From Candidatus Aalborgicola lynettensis (GTDB lineage: Bacteria > Pseudomonadota > Gammaproteobacteria > Burkholderiales > Burkholderiaceae_C): a stretch of DNA of 64,000 nucleotides. The position numbers and the translations under genes were made by a program. Shown here one piece after another: positions 50,532-58,861 of the stretch. The DNA lies in the NCBI GenBank assembly GCA_016719405.1, contig JADJZE010000021.1, forward strand, positions 372,001-436,000, read 5' to 3'. Within the stretch, counting starts at the first letter, position 1; each line of letters begins with the position of its first letter. The notes beneath the pieces are model-generated. The model was not told the DNA's origin. It did not search any database and was given only the letters and a program-made list of their open reading frames with translations.

Positions 50532-50801
50532 TTACGATGAAACGCCAACCATGGAAAAATCAATCACAATCGCGCCCGGCTCACGCTGCTGGTAGCTGAT
50601 TTGCACCGCAGTGCCGTATCGTGCCTGAAGTTGGTTCAGGAGTGGCAGCGGATCATGGTCATTGACAAAACGCATGGTTTCTCCAGGGGTGAGCGAGTCC
50701 AGTGCGCCAAAGATCGCCGCATGGCGGGAGCGCTTCGCGACACCGCGCGCATCAAAGGGGTAAATGGCTTCGGGCGTGGTGTGATTGCAGGCTTGGGACA
50801 T
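50532..50801 (-). CDS. DUF2249 protein
   Basis: An 89-aa cytoplasmic protein. FDARGVAKRSRHAAIFGALDSL and PGETMRFVNDHDPLPLLNQLQARYG match the DUF2249 core, a TusA-like fold with the conserved NDHDPxPL. Function unproven; it is commonly found with hemerythrin and denitrification genes. Last gene of the nnrS-nsrR-serA run, 13 bp after the hemerythrin gene. Confidence 0.85.
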   Translation of the reverse strand: MSQACNHTTPEAIYPFDARGVAKRSRHAAIFGALDSLTPGETMRFVNDHDPLPLLNQLQARYGTAVQISYQQREPGAIVIDFSMVGVSS

Positions 50802-50814
50802 GGTCTTCTTTCTT

Positions 50815-51255
50815 TCAAGTTGATGAGGATGGATGAGAGGCTGACGGCTTCATCACGTCGGTCAGCTCGGATGGTTCAAATACGCTTTGTGCTAGCGGAA
50901 ACAAGGTGCGCTCTTCAAAGCGCACATGGATCGCCATGGCATCACCCCATGGGGCCAAGGCCAGTACATCACCTTGGCGTACGCGCTCAATCATTTCGCG
51001 CAGGCAAGCGTGCTGTGCCAGCGCAGTGGCGACTGGCTCATGCAGACCGGCGCGCTCCAGAGCAGGTAGCAAGGTCTGCTCTTCCAGTTGGAAATGCGGC
51101 GCAAACTGCTCGGCCCAGCGCTCCAGCAGGTGCGCACGCTGCGCCTGTACGTCTAGCCCGTGGGGATCAGCCGCAGTCGCACAGGCACGCCGTGCTAGCA
51201 CCAGTGCTTCGTGGTGCTCGCGAGATAAATCTTGAAGAGCGTGGGCGCGTTTCAC
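50815..51255 (-). CDS. Hemerythrin domain protein
   Basis: 146 aa from a GTG start at 51255, 8 bp after the serA stop. Four-helix hemerythrin with its di-iron ligands: REHHEALVLARR, FQLEEQTLLPAL, AQHACLREMIERV and HVRFEERTLFPLAQ. Such proteins bind O2 or NO, or help iron-sulfur repair under nitrosative stress. Context in an NsrR/NnrS operon favours NO handling. Confidence 0.88.
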   Translation of the reverse strand: MKRAHALQDLSREHHEALVLARRACATAADPHGLDVQAQRAHLLERWAEQFAPHFQLEEQTLLPALERAGLHEPVATALAQHACLREMIERVRQGDVLALAPWGDAMAIHVRFEERTLFPLAQSVFEPSELTDVMKPSASHPSSST

Positions 51256-51263
51256 AGCAAAAC

Positions 51264-52505
51264 TCAGTAGAGGATGCGGCAGCGAATGGTTCCGGGCACG
51301 CCATTGAGCTCATCCAGCGCAGCTTCGCTGGCGGCGCTGTCTACGTCGATCACCACGTAACCGACGTCCTCAAAAGTGCTCAGGTACTGCGCTGCGATAT
51401 TGATGCCGGCGGCTGATAGTCGCTCGTTGACGTGCGCCAATACGCCGGGCACATTCTTGTGAATGTGCAGCAGGCGGCTGCGCCCGGTGTGTTCAGGTAG
51501 TGCCACTTCTGGGAAATTGACCGCGGAGGTCGTAGAGCCGTTGTTACCATAACGCACCAACTTGGCCGCTACTTCGCTGCCAATATTGACTTGGGCCTCC
51601 GACGTGGAGCCACCAATGTGGGGCGTAAGAATCACGTTGTCAAATTTCGTGAGCGATGAGACAAACGCACCGTCATTGCCCTGCGGCTCCACGGGAAACA
51701 CGTCGATGGCGGCACCCTGCAGGTGGCGGCTCTCCAGCACGGCGCACAGGGCTTCGATATCGACCACCGTGCCGCGCGAGGCGTTGATGAGGTGGCTTCC
51801 CGGCTTCATGGCGGCCAATTCCTTGGCACCCATCAGCTGGTGGGTTTGCGGTGTTTCTGGCACATGCAGGGTGACGACGTCGGAGATTGCCAGCAGCTCG
51901 TCCAGGTTGTTCACTTCGCGTGCGTTGCCCAAGGGTAGTTTGGCGGCGATGTCGCGGAACACCACACGCATGCCCAGCTGCTCGGCGAGCACTCCGATCT
52001 GGGTGCCGATATGGCCGTAACCGATGATGCCCAAGGTCTTGCCACGCACCTCGTACGAATGGGCCGCGCTCTTGACCCAACCGCCCCGGTGCAGGATGGC
52101 ATTCTTCTCGGGAATGCCGCGCATCAGCATGATGACCTGCGCCAACACCAATTCGGCTACGCTGCGGGTGTTCGAAAACGGGGCATTGAAAACCGGAATA
52201 CCCAGGCGCATGGCGGTCTTCAAGTCGACTTGGTTAGTGCCAATACAAAAGCAGCCGATAGCGGCGAGTTGCGGCGCCGCTTCAAGTATTGCAGCCGTCA
52301 GTTGGGTGCGTGAACGCACGCCCACAAAATGCGCACCATCCAACGCAGCCAGCAGTTCGTCGCCCATCAAGGCTTTGGTATGGGTGACTATGTTCGTGTA
52401 CCCACCCTGGCGAAGAACATCAACCGCAGAGGGGTGTATGCCTTCAAGAAGTACCGCCTTCAGAGTGGCTTTTTGCGCAGAAAAATCAGTGATGCGGCTA
52501 TTCAT
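51264..52505 (-). CDS. serA: D-3-phosphoglycerate dehydrogenase SerA
   Basis: First step of serine synthesis: 3-phosphoglycerate to 3-phosphohydroxypyruvate with NAD. At 413 aa it has the same layout as E. coli SerA (410). The nucleotide-binding loop is GIIGYGHIGTQIG; the catalytic Arg, Glu and His are in NASRGTVVD, IDVFPVEP and ILTPHIGGST. A C-terminal ACT domain (VPGVLAHVNERLSAAGINIAAQYLST) allows serine feedback. It lies between nsrR (36 bp upstream) and a hemerythrin gene (8 bp downstream), an unusual place for a serine gene. A remnant of a second serA is at 57565. Confidence 0.94.
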   Translation of the reverse strand: MNSRITDFSAQKATLKAVLLEGIHPSAVDVLRQGGYTNIVTHTKALMGDELLAALDGAHFVGVRSRTQLTAAILEAAPQLAAIGCFCIGTNQVDLKTAMRLGIPVFNAPFSNTRSVAELVLAQVIMLMRGIPEKNAILHRGGWVKSAAHSYEVRGKTLGIIGYGHIGTQIGVLAEQLGMRVVFRDIAAKLPLGNAREVNNLDELLAISDVVTLHVPETPQTHQLMGAKELAAMKPGSHLINASRGTVVDIEALCAVLESRHLQGAAIDVFPVEPQGNDGAFVSSLTKFDNVILTPHIGGSTSEAQVNIGSEVAAKLVRYGNNGSTTSAVNFPEVALPEHTGRSRLLHIHKNVPGVLAHVNERLSAAGINIAAQYLSTFEDVGYVVIDVDSAASEAALDELNGVPGTIRCRILY

Positions 52506-52541
52506 ATGGTGCTTTCAAAGTTGGGTTAATCGGGGCACTTT

Positions 52542-53027
52542 TCAGGGGATCTTGCTTGTTACGACGCTGTTGCTCCGGTAAGGCCCTTTTGGGGGCGTAA
52601 TCGGCACGTAGGTTTTGTCTGCCTTGGCGTCCGGTGGTAGCAAATCGGCCAAGGTATAGGCATCAAGGTACTGCATCAGGCTTTGCAAGGCGCCGCTCAT
52701 GATGCCGGTGAGTTTGCAGTTCCCAGCCAGGTTGCAGGACGTCTCGCGGGCGAGGCAATCCACCAGATAGAAGTCTGTCTCCATACTGCGCACCACAGCG
52801 CCCAAGTTGATGTCGGCGGGCAGCGCCGCCAATCGCATGCCACCGCCCTTGCCGCGAACGGTTTCCAGCCATCCGTTGAGGGCCAGTTGGTGGGTGATTT
52901 TCATCAGATGTGCTTCGGAAATGTCGTAGACCTTCGCAACTTCCGCAATAGTGGACAACCTGTCGGGCTGCTGCGCCACGTACATCAACAGCCGCATGGC
53001 GTAATCGGTCATGGTGGTCAAGCGCAT
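52542..53027 (-). CDS. nsrR: Rrf2-family NO sensor NsrR
   Basis: A 161-aa iron-sulfur repressor that releases DNA when NO attacks its cluster. The start at 53027 (MRLTTMTDYAMRLLMYVAQQ) gives the normal Rrf2 opening. An HTH follows (STIAEVAKVYDISEAHLMKITHQL), then GKGGGMRLA. The three cluster Cys lie in DCLARETSCNLAGNCKL with 6- and 5-residue gaps, as in NsrR. A candidate NsrR site lies in the nnrS promoter at 54295. Confidence 0.9.
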   Translation of the reverse strand: MRLTTMTDYAMRLLMYVAQQPDRLSTIAEVAKVYDISEAHLMKITHQLALNGWLETVRGKGGGMRLAALPADINLGAVVRSMETDFYLVDCLARETSCNLAGNCKLTGIMSGALQSLMQYLDAYTLADLLPPDAKADKTYVPITPPKGPYRSNSVVTSKIP

Positions 53028-53062
53028 GGAAGAACCTTTCTGTACGGTTGAAAAATTCGGTC

Positions 53063-54271
53063 TTACTGCCGTGGACGAATCAGAATGGGAGTGAATTGCC
53101 ACAGATACAACGCGAGGGATGCAATCCACGTTGCTCCAGCAAGGTTCAGCAACACCGCGGTGGCTGGTGTATTTGCAAGAGCGGCTAACCGCAATGCAAC
53201 GGCAATCAACATGAGCCAGTAGCTCGTTCGCATTGTCCTGTCAGTGACTAAGGGCCGTCCGGTATGACCCAGCGCAGTACGGGTGACCATGCCAATAATC
53301 ATTACCGAAAAGCCAGCCATGGCGATGGTGTGCACCGGCAGCGCGCGCGGCAGCGCCAGTCCCACTTGCGCCCACGCGGCCAACGTCAAGCCGATACCAA
53401 CGCCTGCGTAGCCCACGTACAGAATCCACAGCAAGTCGTTGGAACGTACCGCCCACGGCTTCCAACTGACGATGTGCACGATGGCCAAAGCGCCCGCCAG
53501 GCCCAGCCCAAAGGCCGTCGGCATGGGCTGACCCAGCAGCAAGCCCAGAACGCCCACCGCACAGGCTCCCAGCTGCACCCAACCAGTCTCAGTTTGCTTG
53601 GGAAGACTCAATTCATGTACAGCGCGCATGGCGAAGAACGGGATGACACGACGTCCGATCAACAGCGCGATGAGCGCCATAACCACCAAACCGGCATTGA
53701 ATCGTTGCATTAACAGCAGGTAGTCGCCACCGCGTGCGCTCAGCAAATAAAGCGCATCCATGGCTCCCAAGCCAGCCAACAGGCCTGGTACAGCGTAATT
53801 GCGGCTGTTTTTTGACACCACCACCGCGCGCAGCATGGCACTGGAGCCCAGTAAAAAGAATGCCAACTCGGCCGTCATTGCAACCCAGAATGCGGTCTCC
53901 CAGGGCAGCAGAAAACCAATACGCGCAACCGCCCACAAAACACAGGCCAAGGCCAACAGTTTGCCGCTCATGGGATTAATGCCCGTCCAATTGGCACCGG
54001 CCGTCATCAAGAAAGCCAGGGCGATGGTGGCAATGAAGCCCCAAAGCATTTCATGTGCGTGCCATGCCACGCCCCCCAAAGGCCCGCTGAGCAGCCATGG
54101 CGCATAAATCCACAATGCGATGGAGACCAGCGCCCAACCCACCCCTGCCAAATACAGGGGTCTAAAGGCCAGTTCAAAAAAGGCCTTCATGCTGGGGGCG
54201 ACGGGGCCATGAACGGCTGCTTCCGGTGAGTGGAGCCCGGTCATAGCGATGGGAATGGGGGCTGTCGACAT
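53063..54271 (-). CDS. nnrS: NnrS family membrane protein
   Basis: A 402-aa inner-membrane protein with about 12 helices. Conserved His residues sit in GVAWHAHEMLWGF, ALPVHTIAMAGFSVMIIGMVTR and TALGHTGRPL, the heme-linked pattern of NnrS. NnrS proteins protect cells against NO. First gene of the minus-strand NO operon; nsrR starts 36 bp downstream. Its C-terminal half is duplicated as a remnant at 57057. Confidence 0.92.
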   Translation of the reverse strand: MSTAPIPIAMTGLHSPEAAVHGPVAPSMKAFFELAFRPLYLAGVGWALVSIALWIYAPWLLSGPLGGVAWHAHEMLWGFIATIALAFLMTAGANWTGINPMSGKLLALACVLWAVARIGFLLPWETAFWVAMTAELAFFLLGSSAMLRAVVVSKNSRNYAVPGLLAGLGAMDALYLLSARGGDYLLLMQRFNAGLVVMALIALLIGRRVIPFFAMRAVHELSLPKQTETGWVQLGACAVGVLGLLLGQPMPTAFGLGLAGALAIVHIVSWKPWAVRSNDLLWILYVGYAGVGIGLTLAAWAQVGLALPRALPVHTIAMAGFSVMIIGMVTRTALGHTGRPLVTDRTMRTSYWLMLIAVALRLAALANTPATAVLLNLAGATWIASLALYLWQFTPILIRPRQ

Positions 54272-54294
54272 GGTGTTTTTGATAAAATATTTAT

Positions 54295-54317
54295 AAGATA
54301 TATTGTATATGAACCTT
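54295..54317. promoter_or_regulatory. Candidate NsrR operator between nnrS and DUF2249
   Basis: A 23-bp stretch begins AAGATATATTG, has a one-base centre and ends ATATGAACCTT. This 11-1-11 layout, the AAG...CTT ends and the AT-rich arms match the known NsrR consensus form. It lies between divergent genes and could control both. Confidence 0.6.
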
Positions 54318-54353
54318 ATAATAAGTTATCAATTTATTTTAGGAGCGCTACCC

Positions 54354-54638
54354 ATGTCACCGACCAACACTGCAATCCAAGTCGATACTCGCCCCATGGA
54401 ACTAGGCAATCGCCGTAAATTGGTTTTCTCGACGTTTGACGAGCTCGGTGTCGATATGACCATGGAGCTTGTCTATGACCACGATCCTCTTTCGCTGCGC
54501 AGTCAATTTAAGATCGAGAAGCCCAACTTGTTTGCCTGGACCTACCTGGAAAGCGGTCCGAATGTTTGGCGCGTGGCCCTTACCAAACTCAAAGGCAAGC
54601 ATGGTGTAGACCATTGCTGCGGAGCCTGTGGAGGATAA
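54354..54638 (+). CDS. DUF2249 protein with Cys-rich tail
   Basis: 94 aa, starting at 54354 after AGGAG. VDTRPMELGNRRKLVFSTFDEL and MELVYDHDPLSLRSQF match DUF2249, with NVWRVALTKL near the end. The tail DHCCGACGG adds a CC-x2-C motif that could hold metal or an iron-sulfur cluster; the paralogue at 50532 lacks it. Divergent from nnrS and likely under the same NsrR site. Confidence 0.82.
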   Translation: MSPTNTAIQVDTRPMELGNRRKLVFSTFDELGVDMTMELVYDHDPLSLRSQFKIEKPNLFAWTYLESGPNVWRVALTKLKGKHGVDHCCGACGG

Positions 54639-54734
54639 AGCTTATCAGGCAGCGATGGCTTCAAGACCGGCTTCCAGCGTGCGCAGTTGCCGGGGACGCT
54701 GGCCACGTGGGATAAGCAAAAAGGGACTTTCGAC

Positions 54735-55388
54735 ATGCACAACACACTCCATGCCCTTCTTGCTGCGCACAACAATCTGCGTCGGCTAGTGGCGCTATTG
54801 GAACGCCGGCCGGTCATGCTGGCAGACCCTGACGACTCCCATGCCAGTCTGTTGGTGGATGCACTTTCCTATCTGACGCAGTATCCAGACACCGGGCATC
54901 ATTTGATGGAAGATCACATGGCGCAACGCTTGCTGGCTTGCAACGCACTGGACCACGCAGAATGCGCTGAGATCGAGGCGCAGCACGCAACGCTGGCACG
55001 CCAGGGACGCGCGTTGCTGGATGGACTGGAAGGAGCCTTGCGCAAAGACACTGCTTCCAGCGAATGGGTGAGCATGAACACCCGCCTGTATGCAGAGCGC
55101 CTGCGCCACAACATGGCGGTCGAAGAATTGGTTCTCTTTCCTGCTGCACAGCGGACGTTTACCGATGCCGACTGGCAAGCGATTGAAGCAGCCAACCTGC
55201 GCGAGACACCAGACCCGCTATTCAATTCCCATGTGCAGACGCAGTTCAAGGAACTGCACCACGCCATGCGATGGACGCAGGCTGCGACTGCGAACCCTGA
55301 TGGTCAATCCGGGTCAACAACCAGAATCTCCTGGGCCATTTGGGTTGCCCCGCACAAGGCCGTATCGCTCAACCGGCGCGGATGCTGA
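54735..55388 (+). CDS. Hemerythrin domain protein
   Basis: 217 aa from 54735 (MHNTLHALLAAHNNLRRLVALLER). Di-iron ligands are in HALLAAHNNL, DTGHHLMEDHM, EIEAQHATLARQ and RLRHNMAVEELVLFPAA, as in YtfE/hemerythrin-like repair proteins. The last 25 or so residues (from about 55310) read into the remnant of an opposite-strand gene, so the natural C-terminus has probably been replaced by a rearrangement. Same transcript as the DUF2249 gene 96 bp upstream. Confidence 0.85.
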   Translation: MHNTLHALLAAHNNLRRLVALLERRPVMLADPDDSHASLLVDALSYLTQYPDTGHHLMEDHMAQRLLACNALDHAECAEIEAQHATLARQGRALLDGLEGALRKDTASSEWVSMNTRLYAERLRHNMAVEELVLFPAAQRTFTDADWQAIEAANLRETPDPLFNSHVQTQFKELHHAMRWTQAATANPDGQSGSTTRISWAIWVAPHKAVSLNRRGC

Positions 55389-55470
55389 ACATGGGCGTGT
55401 TTCAGCACAATCCGGCGAACCCGGTCTTGCCACAGGCAGCCAAACTCGGCGCGCACATCATCACCAGGCC
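55304..55470 (-). pseudogene. FmdE-like protein, 3' remnant (copy of 62117 gene end)
   Basis: The frame reads GCLWQDRVRRIVLKHAHVQHP to a stop at 55304. The intact gene at 62117 ends GRLWQDRVRRILLEHAHDDAV. The likeness also shows at DNA level. Only the last 35-50 codons remain. Confidence 0.65.
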
Positions 55471-55620
55471 AGGCACCATTCAGTCGCGTTTGTCTCGCAT
55501 CAGCGAACTGCAAAATGGTGATGAAAAAAGTAATGCTTCTTGTGTGCAGTTGGTACTGAGGGCACGGTTGTCAGAACTGCATGAGCAGTCGCAGGGACAT
55601 TTGCTTTGAAAACGATACCC

Positions 55621-57015
55621 ATGAACCCAAAAATCATCAAACAATTGCAGTCCATTGTGGGCGAAAACCGCGTCAAAACAGACGCCGACAGCCTGCTTGT
55701 CTGGGGGTGCGACTGGACCAAACACTACACCCCTTGCGCCAGCGCGATTGTTTTTCCCGTCAGTACCGAAGAGGTGCAGGCGATTGTTCATTTGGCCAAT
55801 GTCGAAAAATTCCCTCTGGTGCCGTCGGGCGGACGCACTGGTTTGTCCGCTGGGGCGGTGGCGGCGAAGGGCGAGGTGGTCATCAGCTTTGACCGCATGA
55901 ACAAAGTGCTCGGTTTTTTTCCTGCGGATCGTATGGTGCAAATACAAGCTGGCGTGGTGACCGGGCAATTGCAGCAGTACGCCAACGAGCGCGGTTTGTA
56001 TTACCCGGTTGATTTTGCATCCGCAGGCTCCAGCCAAATGGGCGGCAATATTGGCACGAACGCCGGTGGTATCAAAGTCATACGCTACGGCATGACCCGT
56101 GCGTGGGTGCTGGGTTTGACCGTGGTCACAGGCAAGGGCGATATTTTGCGTTTGAACAAGGGCATGGCAAAAAACGCAACAGGGTACGACTTGCGCCATT
56201 TGATGATTGGCTCCGAAGGCACGCTCGGGTTGGTGACCGAAGCGCAAATCAAGCTGGAGCGTAAGCCACGCGAATTGCGTGTATTGGTGCTGGGCACGCC
56301 CAACTTCGATGCGATCATGCAGGTGCTTGCCGCCTTTCAGGCCACGCTGGACTTGACGGCGTTTGAGTTTTTCTCGGAACTGGCGGTTCAAAAGGTCATT
56401 GTCAGCGGTGATGTGGCGCGGCCCTTTGAAGAAGCAACACCTTTTTATGCGCTGCTTGAATTTGAGGCGCTGTCGAGCGCCATTGAAGAGCAAGCCATGC
56501 AGGTCTTTGAGGCGTGTATGGAGGCGGGGTGGGTACTCAATGGGGTGATGAGCCAAAGCGAAACCCAGGCCCGCAGTCTGTGGCGGCTGCGGGAAGACAT
56601 CTCGGAGACGATTGCCAAATTCACTCCCTACAAAAACGACATTTCGGTGCTGATTAGCCACATCCCCGCGTTCATTGCCGATATCGACGCGATTGTGCAA
56701 ACCCACTACCCGGACTTTGAGATTGTCTGGTTCGGCCACATTGGTGACGGCAACTTGCACCTGAATATTCTCAAACCCGAGACGATGAGCAAAGAGACGT
56801 TTTTTGCCAAGTGCCAAGTGGTGAATCAATCGGTATTTGAAACCGTTCAAAAATACGAGGGTTCCATTTCTGCCGAACATGGTGTGGGCATGACCAAAAA
56901 ACCGTATTTGGGCTACACCCGCGCGCCGGAAGAAATCGCCTACATGCAGGCCATCAAGCGGGTGTTTGACCCGAACAATATTCTTAATCCGGGAAAGATT
57001 TTTGATCTGGACTGA
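55621..57015 (+). CDS. FAD-linked oxidoreductase, D-2-hydroxyglutarate dehydrogenase-like
   Basis: 464 aa from ATG 55621; a TTG at 55606 is an alternative. The FAD-binding domain has VPSGGRTGLSAGAV and GSSQMGGNIGTNAGGIKVIRYG, and KNATGYDLRHLMIGSEGTLG. The substrate domain has the metal-site pattern WFGHIGDGNLHLNI and SAEHGVGMTKKPYL. These fit the GlcD/D2HGDH/LdhD group. In pseudomonads D2HGDH pulls the SerA reaction forward by removing D-2-hydroxyglutarate; a serA 3 kb away makes this role attractive, but lactate or glycolate remain possible. Confidence 0.85.
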   Translation: MNPKIIKQLQSIVGENRVKTDADSLLVWGCDWTKHYTPCASAIVFPVSTEEVQAIVHLANVEKFPLVPSGGRTGLSAGAVAAKGEVVISFDRMNKVLGFFPADRMVQIQAGVVTGQLQQYANERGLYYPVDFASAGSSQMGGNIGTNAGGIKVIRYGMTRAWVLGLTVVTGKGDILRLNKGMAKNATGYDLRHLMIGSEGTLGLVTEAQIKLERKPRELRVLVLGTPNFDAIMQVLAAFQATLDLTAFEFFSELAVQKVIVSGDVARPFEEATPFYALLEFEALSSAIEEQAMQVFEACMEAGWVLNGVMSQSETQARSLWRLREDISETIAKFTPYKNDISVLISHIPAFIADIDAIVQTHYPDFEIVWFGHIGDGNLHLNILKPETMSKETFFAKCQVVNQSVFETVQKYEGSISAEHGVGMTKKPYLGYTRAPEEIAYMQAIKRVFDPNNILNPGKIFDLD

Positions 57016-57056
57016 GCTGGTCTGATCTGGCTGCGGCGATAGCGGTGGATTAAGCA

Positions 57057-57420
57057 TCACCCATCCCGTCCATCCGGCCGGGGCGTACCAAACCAGTAGC
57101 CATAGCGTAGCGCCCAGCACACCATGGCCACACACCATGCTGCCACTGCCGCCAATACCAGTGCCTGCGCAACAGCCGCGACAACCCGTAACGCCACGGC
57201 CGTCTGCAAAGCCCAGTAAAGCCACCAGACCGCATTGTCTGCAGACTCTTTGCGGCCGCCGTGGCCGCTGGCCACCCGCGTGACCATGGAAAACATCGTG
57301 CACCCCAGGTAGCCCATGGTCATGGCGTGCAGGGGGGCCAGGCCCAACGACACCGTGTCGCCCGTGGAGGCCATCAATGCGTAAGAAATTCCATTGAGCC
57401 CTAGGGATGGTCTGAATAAC
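57057..57420 (-). pseudogene. nnrS: nnrS 3' remnant
   Basis: The frame reads GLNGISYALMASTGDTVSLGLAPLHAMTMGYLGCTMFSMVTRV, then ASGHGGR, followed by three hydrophobic helices to a stop at 57057. This matches the C-terminal third of NnrS, including both His motifs. There is no 5' part. Confidence 0.7.
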
Positions 57421-57564
57421 CAGCCGCATGCTTTGTGCACGTCTGGCGTGCGGAAGTAGCTATCAATTCAGGAGTTATTTAGCATTCTGCGGTGGCCGTG
57501 TTGAACGTGCTTAAATTCATTCCCCGGACGGTTTCACCGGGTGATGTGGACAGCCAAACCCGCC

Positions 57565-57715
57565 TTAGTACAGCACCCGCGAGCGAATCGTTCCGTCAAT
57601 TGTCTGCAGCTTTTGCAAGGCAACCGCAGAGCAGCCTGCCTCCACATCCATCACCAGGTAACCAATCGCATCGTTGGTCATTGACAATGCGCGTAACCTG
57701 TCACTCTTGCCCCAC
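57565..57715 (-). pseudogene. serA: serA 3' remnant (ACT domain end)
   Basis: The frame ends TNDAIGYLVMDVEAGCSAVALQKLQTIDGTIRSRVLY, nearly the canonical SerA C-terminus. Upstream codons do not belong to serA. It differs from the intact copy (ending GVPGTIRCRILY), so it is a separate paralogue rather than a recent duplicate. Confidence 0.75.
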
Positions 57716-57720
57716 TGACC

Positions 57721-58833
57721 ATGCAACCACACCCTAACCACAACGCAGCGGCTACCTGTCCCGCACAGCCCGCACTGCACATGCGTCTGAAGGCCGATTT
57801 GGCCGGTTTGGCCCCGGTGTATTTCGGCTTGGTGATGGCGACCGGCATCGTCTCTATTGCTGCGCATCTGCAGGGCTGGCAGCAGTTGTCAAGCACGCTG
57901 TTTTATCTGAACAACGTGATGTATGGGGTCTTGTGGCTGCTGACGCTGGGACGTTTGCTGTGGTTTCCCCGGCGTATTTTCAATGACTTGATTGACCATT
58001 TGCGCGGTCCCGGTTTTTTTACCTTGGTGGCGGGTACCGGTGTGCTGGGCGCGCAGTATGTGCTGCTGCAAGCCAACTACCGCATGGGTTTGCTGCTGTG
58101 GGGTGTGGCGCTGGTGTTGTGGCTTGGGCTGACCTACGCCATCTTTACCGCCTTTACGGTCAAGGAGGTCAAGCCCACACTGGACAAAGGCATCAACGGT
58201 GCTTGGTTGCTGGCGGTAGTGGCGACCCAATCGGTTGCCGTGCTGGGTTCCCTGCTGGCAGCGCATATTGCCCAGCCTTACCGGCTAGAGATGAACTTTT
58301 TGGCGCTGTCGATGTGGTTATGGGGTGGCATGCTGTACATCTGGATGATGTCACTGATTTTTTACCGCTACACCTTCTTCCGGTTTGCCCCAGGCGACTT
58401 GGCCCCCCCCTACTGGATCAACATGGGGGCCATGGCGATCTCGACACTGGCCGGGTCGATGCTGATCATCAACGCGCCAGACGCACCATTCTTGCTGTCT
58501 CTGTTGCCTTTTCTCAAAGGCTTTACCGTGTTCTATTGGGCCACCGGCACTTGGTGGATTCCAATGCTGCTGGTGCTGAGCATCTGGCGTCACGTTTACA
58601 AGCGTTTTCCAGTGCGCTACGACCCTCTCTACTGGGGGGCAGTGTTTCCCTTGGGCATGTACGCCACCTGCACGCAACAAATGCTGCACGCAATGGCATT
58701 TGATTTGCTGGGATTTTTACCGCACACATTTTTCATCGTGGCACTGTGCGCCTGGAGCATTGCATTTATCGGCTTATTGCGCGATGTGCTGCGGCGTTTT
58801 GGTGTGCTGCCTGCGCTGCCCCCGATTGTCTGA
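57721..58833 (+). CDS. TDT-family (TehA/SLAC1-like) transporter
   Basis: A 370-aa inner-membrane carrier with ten predicted helices. LAGLAPVYFGLVMATGIVSIAA opens the core, followed by HLRGPGFFTLVAGTGVLGAQ and the later GTWWIPMLLVLSIWRH and YDPLYWGAVFPLGMYATC, all typical of TDT proteins (tellurite/dicarboxylate/sulfite/malate). The substrate is not evident; proximity to a trans-sulfuration enzyme makes sulfite export one option. ATG 57781 (MRLKADLAG) is a likely alternative start. Confidence 0.85.
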   Translation: MQPHPNHNAAATCPAQPALHMRLKADLAGLAPVYFGLVMATGIVSIAAHLQGWQQLSSTLFYLNNVMYGVLWLLTLGRLLWFPRRIFNDLIDHLRGPGFFTLVAGTGVLGAQYVLLQANYRMGLLLWGVALVLWLGLTYAIFTAFTVKEVKPTLDKGINGAWLLAVVATQSVAVLGSLLAAHIAQPYRLEMNFLALSMWLWGGMLYIWMMSLIFYRYTFFRFAPGDLAPPYWINMGAMAISTLAGSMLIINAPDAPFLLSLLPFLKGFTVFYWATGTWWIPMLLVLSIWRHVYKRFPVRYDPLYWGAVFPLGMYATCTQQMLHAMAFDLLGFLPHTFFIVALCAWSIAFIGLLRDVLRRFGVLPALPPIV

Positions 58834-58861
58834 GCACCTTCAAAAACTCGAGGATTCTTGA

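Noticed and set aside
55480..57429. 649-codon open frame on the minus strand
   Set aside because: It is antisense to the FAD oxidoreductase, which is clearly real; only its first stretch overlaps the nnrS remnant in another frame.
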